DNA of 64,000 nucleotides from JBMDXB01 sp048594885 (GTDB lineage Bacteria; Acidobacteriota; Vicinamibacteria; Vicinamibacterales; 2-12-FULL-66-21). The number at the start of each line of letters is the position of its first letter. Position 1 is the stretch's first letter. The notes under the pieces were generated by a model. It saw only the letters and a program-made list of their open reading frames with translations, did not search any database and had not been told where the DNA came from. Of the stretch, positions 15,475 to 26,300 are shown one piece after another. Position numbers and translations under genes: made by a program. The stretch lies in contig JBMDXB010000051.1 in NCBI GenBank assembly GCA_048594885.1, positions 1-64,000 of the forward strand, given 5' to 3'.

Positions 15475-17991
15475 ATGCAGTCAGGCGCTGTAAGGGCTCT
15501 CGAGTTCGATCGCATCGTCGACGCGGTCTGCCGGTTCGCGCAGACCCCGCTCGGTGCCGCTCGCCTGGGCAGGCTGCGTCCGCTCGTCGATCCGCACGGC
15601 GTCTCTTCGGCGCTGGCGGCGACGCAGGAAACCGTCCGGTTTCTGGCCGACAACCACATTGCCCTTCGCGCGCCGGCGGAGTTCGAGGGCGTCCTCGCGT
15701 CGCTCGCCATTGAAGGACGCGCGCTCGAACCGGCGCATCTCATCGCGCTTGCCGCGTTCCTCGATTCGGTCGACGGGACGTGTGCCGCGGTGCGCCGCGC
15801 GCGCGCCGCTTTCGCGATTCTGCGAGGCATCGCCGACGCCGCCGCGTCGTTCACGCACGAGATCGCCGACGTTCGAAAGAAGATCGATCCGGGCGGCGAG
15901 GTGCTCGACGATGCGAGTCCGGAGCTGAAGTCGATTCGCGACCGCCTGCGCAAGCAGCGAGCCCGGCTGCGCGGCACGCTCGAATCCTATCTGCGCGGCA
16001 AGGACACGTCGAAGTACCTCCAGCAGCAAATCGTGACGGACCGCAACGGACGGTACGTGCTCGTCGTCCGCTCGGAACACCGGACCGCGATTCCCGGCAT
16101 CGTCCACGGCAGTTCCGGCAGCGGCGCGAGCCTGTTCCTCGAGCCGCTCAGCACCGTCGAGATCAACAACGACATCGTCGCGCTCGAGCAGCAGCAGTCC
16201 GAGGAAGTCCGCCGCATCCTGCTGGCGCTTTCGGATGCGTTCCGCCGGCGCGCCGCCGACCTGCAGCGGACGGTGGAAGCGGCGACGGACCTCGACGATC
16301 TGCAGGCGCGCGCGCACTTCTCGATGCTGATCGACGGTGTCCAGCCGGCCATCGCGAGCGACGGACGGCTGGAGCTGCGTGCGGCACGGCACCCGCTTTT
16401 GATTCCGGCGCTGAGGCGGCGGCTGGAAACAGCGGAGATGGGGACACTCACCGTTTCCGCAGAAACACGGCCGGAAACGGTGGACGTCTCCATTTCCGGC
16501 GGACCCATTTCCGACGGACCCGTCCCGGTTGACATCCTGCTCATTCCGCCGACGCGCGTGCTCGTCATCACCGGCCCGAACACCGGCGGAAAAACCGTTG
16601 CGCTGAAGACGGCCGGTCTACTGTCGCTGATGGCGCAGGCAGGACTGCTGATTCCTGCGGCTGAGGGATCGCAACTAACCGTCTTCAAGAGCGTATTCGC
16701 CGACATCGGCGACGAGCAGTCGATCGCGGCGAATCTCAGCACGTTCTCGGGACACATCGCCAACGTGGTCTCGATGGATCGCGCACTCGTGCTGCCCGCG
16801 CTCGTGCTGCTCGACGAAGCGGGCGCCGGCACCGATCCGCTGGAGGGCTCCGCGCTGGCGATGGCGATGATCGAGCACTTCCGCCTGCGCGGCGCGCTGC
16901 TCGTCGCGACGACGCATTATGACGCGCTGAAGTCGTATGCGGCGACGACCGAGGGCGTCATGGCCGCGGGATTCGGCTTCGATCCGCAGACGTTCGCGCC
17001 GACCTACAAGCTGAATTACGGATCGCCCGGCAGCAGCCTCGCGCTGGAAATCGCCGCACGGCTCGGGATGCCGGCGTCCGTCATCGAAAGCGCCCGCGCG
17101 CACCGCACATCACGCGAGGCGCAGCTCGCCGAGCACCTCGCGAAGATCGAGAAGGACATGCACGCGCTCGAGCACGAGCGCCGCATCTCGGCACGCGAGC
17201 GCGAAGGCCTGGTGGAGACGGCGGCGAAGCTGCAGGCGCGCGAGCACGAGCTGCGGAACAAGGAAGAGATGTTCCGCAAGCGGCTCGACGAACGGATCGA
17301 CGAGCGGCTGCGAGAAGCACGCCGCGAGATCGACGCCGTCGTCGAGGCGCTGAAAGCGCGCACGGAAACCATGGCGGCTGACGCCGAACGCCGTGCCGCC
17401 CGATTGATTCCGACCGGCGAGACCGGCGGCGCTCGTGCGGAAGCACGGGCCGCGCTCGATGCGATCGGCGACCGCGTGCGCGCGCAGGGCGACGCGGACC
17501 CGGCCGGCGCCCGCGCCATGCAGCAGGAGGGTGCCAGGGCGCCGCAGGTTGGCGATCGCGTGCTGGTGGGCGTGCTCGGCCTCGAAGGGATCGTCCAGAC
17601 GCTGCACGATCGCGAGGCGGAAGTCGACGTCCGTGGCAAGCGGCTACGTGCCCGGGTGGACGAGTTGCGCGTCGTCGCGCACGCGGCCCCGGCGGGACAG
17701 CCCGCGCGCGTGCGGGTCAACGTCGACCTGCAGCCGCGCGAGGGGATGCTCACCGAGCTCAACGTCATCGGCTGTACGGTGGACGATGCGCTGTCGCGAA
17801 CGGAAAAGTTCCTGGACGATGCGATCGTGAGTGAATTGCGGTCGGTCCGCGTGATTCACGGTTATGGGACCGGTCAGTTGCGGCGCGCCATCGCCGATTT
17901 CCTGCAGTCGCACCCGTTCGTCGCGCATTTCGCGGCCGCGCCTGCGGAGCAGGGGGGCGGTGGGGTCACGGTCGTGGACCTCAAGGAATAG
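15475..17991 (+). CDS. mutS2: MutS2, DNA-mismatch-family ATPase with Smr domain
   Basis: 838 aa. MutS2 suppresses homologous recombination and rescues collided ribosomes in studied bacteria. Core and lever region (1-310), then an ABC-type ATPase with Walker A GPNTGGKT (367-374) and Walker B LVLLDEAGAGTDPLEGS, a coiled-coil stretch (about 530-650) and a C-terminal Smr domain with HGYGTGQLRRAI. Two oddities: the Smr LDxR motif reads LNVI, losing the acidic residue tied to nuclease activity, and residues about 322-350 are encoded by an inserted palindrome just before the ATPase. The start ATG 15475 follows a promoter at 15375. Confidence 0.95.
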   Translation: MQSGAVRALEFDRIVDAVCRFAQTPLGAARLGRLRPLVDPHGVSSALAATQETVRFLADNHIALRAPAEFEGVLASLAIEGRALEPAHLIALAAFLDSVDGTCAAVRRARAAFAILRGIADAAASFTHEIADVRKKIDPGGEVLDDASPELKSIRDRLRKQRARLRGTLESYLRGKDTSKYLQQQIVTDRNGRYVLVVRSEHRTAIPGIVHGSSGSGASLFLEPLSTVEINNDIVALEQQQSEEVRRILLALSDAFRRRAADLQRTVEAATDLDDLQARAHFSMLIDGVQPAIASDGRLELRAARHPLLIPALRRRLETAEMGTLTVSAETRPETVDVSISGGPISDGPVPVDILLIPPTRVLVITGPNTGGKTVALKTAGLLSLMAQAGLLIPAAEGSQLTVFKSVFADIGDEQSIAANLSTFSGHIANVVSMDRALVLPALVLLDEAGAGTDPLEGSALAMAMIEHFRLRGALLVATTHYDALKSYAATTEGVMAAGFGFDPQTFAPTYKLNYGSPGSSLALEIAARLGMPASVIESARAHRTSREAQLAEHLAKIEKDMHALEHERRISAREREGLVETAAKLQAREHELRNKEEMFRKRLDERIDERLREARREIDAVVEALKARTETMAADAERRAARLIPTGETGGARAEARAALDAIGDRVRAQGDADPAGARAMQQEGARAPQVGDRVLVGVLGLEGIVQTLHDREAEVDVRGKRLRARVDELRVVAHAAPAGQPARVRVNVDLQPREGMLTELNVIGCTVDDALSRTEKFLDDAIVSELRSVRVIHGYGTGQLRRAIADFLQSHPFVAHFAAAPAEQGGGGVTVVDLKE
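16438..16520. repeat. In-frame palindromic insertion within mutS2
   Basis: Arms 16438-16459 and 16472-16493 are inverted repeats matching at 18 of 22 positions around a 12-nt loop; the arm begins ATGGGGACACTCACCG. Directly after it a 15-base unit CATTTCCGGCGGACC (16491-16505) is repeated at 16506-16520 with one change. The reading frame stays open and adds roughly 25-30 residues to MutS2 between the core and the Walker A strand. Confidence 0.75.
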
Positions 17992-18006
17992 GAGTACGTA
18001 GCGTCC

Positions 18007-18216
18007 GATTGCGGATCGTCGATTGCGGAGTGCGGATCAACGGATTGACGGATTGCCGATGGCATTGGGGATTGGGGAAGGCTGATTGATTGGCGATTGG
18101 GGCCAGCGATCGACAATCCACATTCGTCAATCCATTCGCCAATCGTCAATCGCCAATGCCAATCGCCAATCGCCAATCCGTCAATCGGCAATCGACGATC
18201 CGCAATCGTCAATCAG
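18007..18216. repeat. Large hairpin B built from heptamers (CAATCGC/CAATCCC)
   Basis: The gap between mutS2 and dnaG is filled by GATTGxG units on the left and their complements on the right. The outer arms 18007-18025 and 18189-18207 are a perfect 19-bp inverted repeat (CAATCGACGATCCGCAATC on the right). The interior keeps the 7-base rhythm with mismatches. The element ends within a few bases of the dnaG ATG. Confidence 0.85.
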
Positions 18217-18220
18217 ACAG

Positions 18221-19987
18221 ATGCCATTATTCCCCGCGGCCTTTATCGACGATCTGAAGTCGCACGCCGACATCGTGCAGATCGTCCAGGAGCGGCTGCC
18301 GCTGCGGCGCAGCGGCGCGACGTGGAAGGGCCTCTGTCCGTTCCATGGCGAGAAGACGCCGTCGTTTCACGTCAACGGCGACAAGGGGTTCTTTCACTGC
18401 TTCGGCTGCGGCGTCGGCGGCGATGTGATCAAATTCGTCGAACTGCACGACAAGGTGACGTTCCCCGAAGCCGTACGGCAACTGGCGGCGCGCGTCGGAC
18501 TGCCGGTGCCCGAGCCGGAGGATGCGGGCGAGAGCGCCGAGAACCAGCGCGATCGCGAGACGCTGCTGAAGATGCACGAGGTTGCCGCGGCCTGGTTCCG
18601 CGAGCAGCTCGCGACGCCGGCTGGCGCCGTCGCGCGGCGGCAATTGCAGCAGCGCGGCGTCCCGGCGCAGACGATCGAGCAGCTTGGCATCGGCTACGCG
18701 CCGGCGACCCGCGAAGGGTTGAAGACGCGGCTGCTGAAGGAAGGCTTCAGCCCCGCCGTCGTGTCGCGCAGCGGTCTCGTCGTCACGCGCGAGGACGGCT
18801 CGATCATCGACCGCTTCCGCAACCGGCTGATGATCCCCATCTGCCGCGACAGCGGCGCGATCATCGCGTTCGGCGGCCGCGCGATGGAGGACGGGCAGCA
18901 GCCGAAGTACCTGAATTCGCCGGAGACCGCGATCTATGTGAAGGGCCGGACGCTGTACGGCCTGCATCTGAGCAAGGCGGCGATTGCGAAGGCCAAGCAC
19001 GCCGTGATGGTGGAGGGCTACTTCGACGTCGCGCAGGCGCTGCACGCCGGCATCGCCAACGTCGTCGCGTCATCCGGAACGGCGCTGACGCCGGCGCAGG
19101 CACGGCTGCTGAAACGTTTTACGTCGAAGGTCGTCCTCAGCTTCGATCCCGATGCCGCGGGCCAAGGCGCAGCGGCCCGCACGTCGGAACTGCTGGTGGC
19201 GGAGGGCTTCCAGGTGAACGTCGCCATGCTGCCGGCCGGCGACGATCCCGATAACTTCATCCGGAAGCACGGCGGCGCGGCGTACCAGGAAAAACTGCGC
19301 AATTCGCGGCCGTACCTCGACTACCTGCTGGAGCGGGCGGCGGCGGGATACGATTTCTCGCGCGACGACAGCCGCCGGGAGTTCCTGGCGCAGATGTTGG
19401 CCGTCGCCGCACGGATTCCGGACGCCGCGGCGCGCGATCAGTTCGCCGATCGCCTGGCGTTGCGGGCCCGCATTACAGAAGAGGTAGTTCGAGCCGAAAT
19501 ACGAAAGGCGGCGGTGCAGCGGCAGACGACGATCGAGGAACGGCGGCTTCCGGCGATGGGCCAGATCAAAGCCGCCGAACGCGGCCTGATTTGGGCGATC
19601 ATGCGGGAACCTGCCGAGGGTGTCGGAGCCCTGGCGGAGCTCGGCTCCGAAGATCTCGAGGACCTGGGCAGCCGGGCGATCCTGGAGCAGGCGCGATCCC
19701 TGCAGGGCTGTCCGGCGGAGTCCATACCCGAATCGTTGAAGGAGCGTCTAAGTACGGGAGAAGCCCGGCTGGTCGACGAGATCAGCGCCGCCCCTGAGCC
19801 GCCCGTCAAGGTGCTTGCCGACTGCATCGTGGAATTGCGGAAGCGGCGTCTCGAGCGGGAGCGCGCCGCCATCCAACGGGAGATCGATGCGCTGCTCGCG
19901 CAGGGCGTCCCCGGCCACGACCAGCGCATCAACGAGCTGGGCACGCGACGAATCGGATTGAAACAGCAGATAGAAGCGATGAATTAG
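18221..19987 (+). CDS. dnaG: DNA primase
   Basis: Synthesises RNA primers for lagging-strand replication. 588 aa. The N-terminal CHC2 zinc finger has ligands C39, H42, C60 and C63; the catalytic TOPRIM domain shows EGYFDV and SFDPDAAG; the C-terminal DnaB-binding region follows. ATG 18221 begins the family N-terminus; upstream in-frame codons lie in heptamer-repeat DNA. No strong ribosome site is visible, since the 5' leader is the repeat itself. rpoD follows 17-23 bases later: the dnaG-rpoD part of the macromolecular synthesis operon, without rpsU. Confidence 0.96.
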   Translation: MPLFPAAFIDDLKSHADIVQIVQERLPLRRSGATWKGLCPFHGEKTPSFHVNGDKGFFHCFGCGVGGDVIKFVELHDKVTFPEAVRQLAARVGLPVPEPEDAGESAENQRDRETLLKMHEVAAAWFREQLATPAGAVARRQLQQRGVPAQTIEQLGIGYAPATREGLKTRLLKEGFSPAVVSRSGLVVTREDGSIIDRFRNRLMIPICRDSGAIIAFGGRAMEDGQQPKYLNSPETAIYVKGRTLYGLHLSKAAIAKAKHAVMVEGYFDVAQALHAGIANVVASSGTALTPAQARLLKRFTSKVVLSFDPDAAGQGAAARTSELLVAEGFQVNVAMLPAGDDPDNFIRKHGGAAYQEKLRNSRPYLDYLLERAAAGYDFSRDDSRREFLAQMLAVAARIPDAAARDQFADRLALRARITEEVVRAEIRKAAVQRQTTIEERRLPAMGQIKAAERGLIWAIMREPAEGVGALAELGSEDLEDLGSRAILEQARSLQGCPAESIPESLKERLSTGEARLVDEISAAPEPPVKVLADCIVELRKRRLERERAAIQREIDALLAQGVPGHDQRINELGTRRIGLKQQIEAMN

Positions 19988-20010
19988 GGGTTTCCCAAGG
20001 AGTGATGCCG

Positions 20011-21720
<1,710 letters not shown>

Positions 21721-21728
21721 TATTGTAC

Positions 21729-21804
21729 GGGCCCATAGCTCAGCGGTCAGAGCCGCCGGCTCATAACCGGCCTGTCCCAGGTTCGAATCCTGGTGGGCCC
21801 ACCA
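21729..21804 (+). tRNA. tRNA with CAT anticodon (tRNA-Met, or tRNA-Ile2 if lysidine-modified)
   Basis: 76 bases with encoded CCA. The acceptor stem GGGCCCA pairs with TGGGCCC, the D arm is AGCTCAGCGGTCAGAGC, the anticodon stem CCGG/CCGG carries the loop CTCATAA, and the T arm is CCAGGTTCGAATCCTGG. CAT can be elongator Met or the Ile AUA tRNA after TilS modification; the acceptor and D-arm look more like Ile2, but this is not decisive. It is not initiator-like. It lies 8 bases after rpoD and 4 bases before hairpin C. Confidence 0.93.
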
Positions 21805-21808
21805 ATCA

Positions 21809-22070
21809 ATTGCGGATTGCCGGTCGTCGATTGCGGATTGACGGGATTGGGGATTGAGGATTGGGATTGGGGATTGTCGATTGGATTGGGGATTGGGGAT
21901 TGGCGATTGGTTGGGGATTGCCGATTCGCAACCCCCAATCCCCAATCATCAATCCTCAATGCCATCCCCAACCCCCATTCCCCAATCCAATCCCCAATCC
22001 CCAATCCCTCAATCCCAAACCCCAATCCCCAATCGCGTCAATCCGCAATCGACGATCGGCAATCCGCAAT
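21809..22070. repeat. Large hairpin C built from heptamers (CAATCCC)
   Basis: The gap between the tRNA and the next gene is one 262-base dyad. Outer arms 21809-21856 and 22023-22070 match at 46 of 48 positions. Inside are runs of GATTGGG on the left and CAATCCC on the right. Arm sequence is shared with hairpin B (GGTCGTCGATTGCGG versus GATCGTCGATTGCGG), so B and C are one family, while A differs in unit sequence. Confidence 0.88.
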
Positions 22071-22082
22071 CGATTCTGAGCG

Positions 22083-22817
22083 ATGCACTCTGACCTCAAC
22101 TTTCTGATCCAACTCCAGGAACTCGACCTCGCGGCCGAACGGGATCGGCGACGCATAGCTGAGATCCCCGCCGCCCAGGAAGCGCTCGAAGCGAGGCTCG
22201 CCGCGGCGACGGCCGCCGTCGATGCGGTAAAGCAACGCGTCGCGGCAAACCAGGCGGCGCGACGGGAGATCGACAAGGACCTCGCGACCGTCAACTCCCG
22301 CCTGAGCAAGTTCAAGAACCAGTTGATGGAGGTCAAGACCAACAAGGAATACCAGGCGATGCAGAAGGAGATGGCCGTCGCCGAGGAGGAAATCAGTAAT
22401 CACGAGACGCGCATGCTCGAGCGCATGGAGGAATCCGACGCTCTGGCGCGCGAGCTGAAGACGGCGGACGCGGCGCTGAAGGCCGAGCAGACGGAAGTGA
22501 GCCGCACGCGCGCTGCGCTCGACGAAGAGCGCGCCGGCGCCGAACGCGATCTCGAGCGCGTCCTCGCGGAGCGATCCACCGTCGCCGCGAAGCTCTCCGT
22601 CCAGGCGCTCGCATTGTTCGAGCGCATCGCCCAGCGCCGGGGTGTCGCCGTCGCCGAAGCGCGCGACGGTCTCTGCACCGTCTGCCACGTGCGGTTGCGG
22701 CCGCAGGTCTTCAACGACGTGCGCCGGAACGACAGCCTGATCCAGTGCGACAGTTGCTCCCGCATCCTCTACTTCGTCCCTGCCGCGGCGCCGGGCGCCG
22801 CGCCGCAAGCCTCCTGA
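22083..22817 (+). CDS. Coiled-coil zinc-ribbon protein (CT398/FlgZ-like)
   Basis: 244 aa. Residues 1-185 are predicted as an antiparallel coiled coil rich in A, E, K and R; the C-terminus is a C4 zinc ribbon with C198, C201, C222 and C225. Proteins of this family are small cytoplasmic adaptors of uncertain function. The neighbouring RNase HI-like gene starts 4 bases later; this pairing is recurrent in bacteria and suggests a joint nucleic-acid role. ATG 22083 is 12 bases after hairpin C. Confidence 0.88.
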   Translation: MHSDLNFLIQLQELDLAAERDRRRIAEIPAAQEALEARLAAATAAVDAVKQRVAANQAARREIDKDLATVNSRLSKFKNQLMEVKTNKEYQAMQKEMAVAEEEISNHETRMLERMEESDALARELKTADAALKAEQTEVSRTRAALDEERAGAERDLERVLAERSTVAAKLSVQALALFERIAQRRGVAVAEARDGLCTVCHVRLRPQVFNDVRRNDSLIQCDSCSRILYFVPAAAPGAAPQAS

Positions 22818-22821
22818 TCGG

Positions 22822-23244
22822 ATGGTGATCGCGTACATCGACGGCGGAGCCCGCGGCAATCCGGGTCCCGCGGGCTACGGCGTGCGGGTTCAGTCGCCCG
22901 ACGGAGCGGTCATCGCCGAACTGCACGGCGGCCTCGGCATCGCCACCAACAACGTCGCCGAGTACAACGGCCTGCTGGCGGCGCTGCAGTGGGCGATCGA
23001 TCACGGCGAGCGTGACCTGCACGTGCGCGCCGACTCCGAGCTCCTCGTCAAGCAGATGCGCGGCCAGTACAAGGTCAAGCATCCGGGCCTGCAGCCGCTC
23101 TACGCCCGCGCGCGGCTGCTCGCGGCGCAGCTCGATCGCGTGCGGTTCGAGCACGTGCGGCGGGAATTCAACAAGGACGCCGACCGGCTCTCGAATCTCG
23201 GCATGGACGAGGCCGAGGCCGGCCTGAACGAGCCTCCCGCGTAA
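22822..23244 (+). CDS. RNase HI-like protein (reverse-transcriptase-like RNase H domain)
   Basis: 140 aa single RNase H fold, expected to cut RNA in RNA-DNA hybrids. The DEDD residues are visible: D7 in YIDGGARGNPGP, E47 in NNVAEYNGL, D71 in RADSELLVKQ and D121 in NKDADRLSN. It is the short, handle-less type that often accompanies the C4 zinc-ribbon gene. A separate classical rnhA or rnhB is not in the window. Confidence 0.9.
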   Translation: MVIAYIDGGARGNPGPAGYGVRVQSPDGAVIAELHGGLGIATNNVAEYNGLLAALQWAIDHGERDLHVRADSELLVKQMRGQYKVKHPGLQPLYARARLLAAQLDRVRFEHVRREFNKDADRLSNLGMDEAEAGLNEPPA

Positions 23245-23259
23245 ACTCCTTCCATACCA

Positions 23260-23279
23260 ATACCCCCTTGGGGTATAAA
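23260..23279 (+). promoter_or_regulatory. CsoR/CstR-like palindrome overlapping a -10 box
   Basis: ATACCCC (23260-23266), CTT, GGGGTAT (23270-23276) form a 7-bp palindrome of the kind bound by CsoR-family (DUF156) copper or persulfide sensors. TATAAA (23274-23279) overlaps it and is a candidate -10 for the receptor gene 69 bases downstream. No good -35 is seen. The regulator is not in the window. Confidence 0.4.
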
Positions 23280-23347
23280 CTGCCCTCCGGGACTGCGGCG
23301 TTCCGTCCGGGACTCCGCGTGACAGCACTCGATTCCAGGAGAAGGCC

Positions 23348-26300
23348 ATGCACACCGTGCCGCGGCGTACGTCCTGCCGTATTGCCGTTCTGCTCATTCC
23401 GCTGATTCTCGCAGCGGGCTTCGTCTCGCCTGCTGCGTCGCAGGTCTTGTACGGATCGATTGTCGGCAACGTCAGGGACGCGACGGGCGGCGCGCTGCCC
23501 GGCGCCACCGTGACGATTACGCACCAGGAGACGAGAGCTACGCGCGAGACGACCACCGACGAAAGCGGTGCGTACCGCTTCCCCACGGTCCAGACCGGCA
23601 CCTACACCGTTGTCGCGACGATGCAGGGATTCCAGAAGTTCTCGCGAATGGAAGTTCCCGTCACGCTCAACAGCGTGACCCGCATCGACGCGACGCTGCC
23701 GGTCGGCGAGCTTCAGGAAACCGTGACGGTCTCGGCCGAGCGCGAAGTGCTGCAGACCGACCGCGCCGAGGTCAGGCACGAGATTTCGTCGGTGGAACTC
23801 GAGAACCTGCCGGTACCGCTCGGGCGCAACTACCAGGAGCTGTTCACCGCGCTGCCGGGATTCACCCCGCCGGCCGACGCGCACTCGATTCCGTCGAACC
23901 CTTCACGCGCGCTCACGTTCAACGTGAACGGCGCCAGCAACCAGGGCAACAACACGCGCATCGACGGCGTCAGCTCCACCAACATCTGGCTGCCGCACGT
24001 TGTCGCCTACGTGCCGGCGCTCGAATCGATCGAGACCGTCAACGTCGTCACCAACAACTTCGACGCGGAGCAGGGACTCGCGGGCGGCGCGGCGATCAGC
24101 GTCCAGATCAAGAGCGGCACGAACGTCGTACGCGGATCGGCTTTCGAGTACCACTTCAACGAGAAGATGCGCGCGCGGAGCTACTTCACGCCGGCCACGC
24201 AGCCGAAGCCGCCGTGGCAGGAGGACCAGTTCGGCGGCACGCTCGGCGGCCCGATCCGCCGCAACAAGGTGTTCTACTTCGCCAGCTACGAGCAGACGCG
24301 CCAGCGTCGCGAGGTGCCGCGCATCATCTCGGTACCGACGATGGAAGTGCGGAATGGAGATTTCTCGAACACGGGCGCGACGATCTACGACCCAAGAACG
24401 GGAAAATCGGACGGCACCGGCCGGTCGCCGTTTGCGGGCGCCGTAATCCCGCAGGAGCGCATCAGCGCGGTGGCGAAGAAGATCGCGCAGTATTTCCCGA
24501 CGCCGAACCTGCCGAACGCCGACGGGACGATGCCGGACTTCAACAATTACTTCGTGACGCCGAAGTTCATGTTCGACCGCTGGACGCTGGATTCGAAGGT
24601 GAACTGGAACGCCACCAGCCGCCTGCAGATCTTCGGGCGCTACTCGCACCTCGATTTCACGCAGGACAACGAGACGGTCCTCGGCCCCCAGCTGCAGGGC
24701 AATCCCGGCGCCGGCGGCAACCCCGGCCACGGCTGGGGCGGCACGTACAACTTCTCGGCGGGCGCGAACTACACGTTGAGCCGGAACATCGTCATCGATG
24801 GCCACTTCGGGTGGGTGAAGATGGTGTCGAACGTCGAGATGACGGACCTGAAGGAGCAGAAGGGGCGCGATTGGCTCGGTCTGCCAGGCACGAACGGTCG
24901 GGACTCCTGGGACGGCGGCATGCCGTTGTTCGATCTCGATGGCTACGCGGACGTCGGCACGACCGAAGACTACATGCCGTACTACCGCGACGACGATCAG
25001 TATCAGTTCGTGGCGAACATGAACTGGCTGAAGGGGAGCCACAACATCCGGTTCGGATCGGACGTCTACTTCACCGCGATGAACCACATCCAGCCCGAGA
25101 TCCTCGACGACAGCTTCGGCGCCCGAGGCGGGTTCACGTTCGACGCCGGCCCGGCAGGGCTGCGCGGCACGAGCACGAACAACTTCCAGAGCTTTGCCAG
25201 CTTTCTCCTCGGCCTGCCGAGAGAGGCGGGCAGGCTGAAGCTGAACGTCGCGCCCTACACGACGCGGAGCCGGCAATACAGCTTCTACGTCCGCGACCAA
25301 TGGCAGGTCGGGCCGCGCATGACGCTCTCGTTCGGCACGCGGTACGAATATTTCCCGATGATCACGCGCGCCGATCGGGGCATCGAACGCTACAACCTGA
25401 ACACGAACATGGTGGAGATCGGCGGCGTGGGATCCGTGCCGAAGAATCTCGGCGTCCGGATCGAGAAGAACCTGTTCGCGCCGCGAGCCGGCGCCACCTA
25501 TCGCCTGACGGACACGTCCGTCGTCCGCGGCGGATTCGGGATCACGAACGACCCGTACTCGCTGTCGCGCTCGATGCGGACCAACCATCCGATCCTGCTC
25601 AATCTCTATGAGGAGTCCGAGAGCTCCTGGACGTGGCTGCGGCCGATCGAGCAGGGAATCCCGCTCGTGCCCGATCCGGACCTGCAGAATGGGATCATCC
25701 CGGTGCCCGGGAACGTCACGGTCATCACGCTGCCGGACTCGTTCGAGCGCGGCCGCCTCTGGTCGTGGAACACGGCGTACGAGAAGGAGCTGAAGTGGGG
25801 ATTCGTCGGCGAGCTGGCGTATATCGGCACCCGGCAGATCAACCAGCTCGGGATCCAGGACCAGAACTACCCGGAGCTTGGCGGCGGCAGCTCGAGCCGT
25901 CAACTCGTTCGCAAATTCGGCCGGACCGCGGCCACACAGCTCATCGCGCCAATCGGCAACACGCGCTACAACGCGCTACAGATGCAGATCGGCCGCCGGA
26001 TGCGGAACGGGATCCAGTTCAACGCGAACTACGTCTACGCGCGAGCGATGGGCATGGCCGGCGCGACGAACAGCGACAACCAGCTGCGCATCCGGATCCC
26101 GGAGTACCGGCATCTGAACTGGGCGCGCGCCGACAGCAACCGCCGGCACACCCTGAACATCCGCGGCATCTTCGAGCTGCCGTTCGGCCGCAACCGGCAC
26201 TGGCTGCGCGACGGCGGCATGCTGGCGGCGATTGCCGGCGGCTGGCAGTTGAATACGATCCTGAAGTTCACGAGCGGCGCGCCGTTCAGCGTCACGGCGA

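Noticed and set aside
18086..18220. Longer DnaG starting in hairpin B
   Set aside because: The extra 45 residues are translated repeat (IRQSIRQSS...) and DnaG homology starts at 18221.
21809..22070. Possible CRISPR array because of many short regular repeats
   Set aside because: Units are 7 bases with no unique spacers, and the two halves are inverted relative to each other; no cas gene is present.
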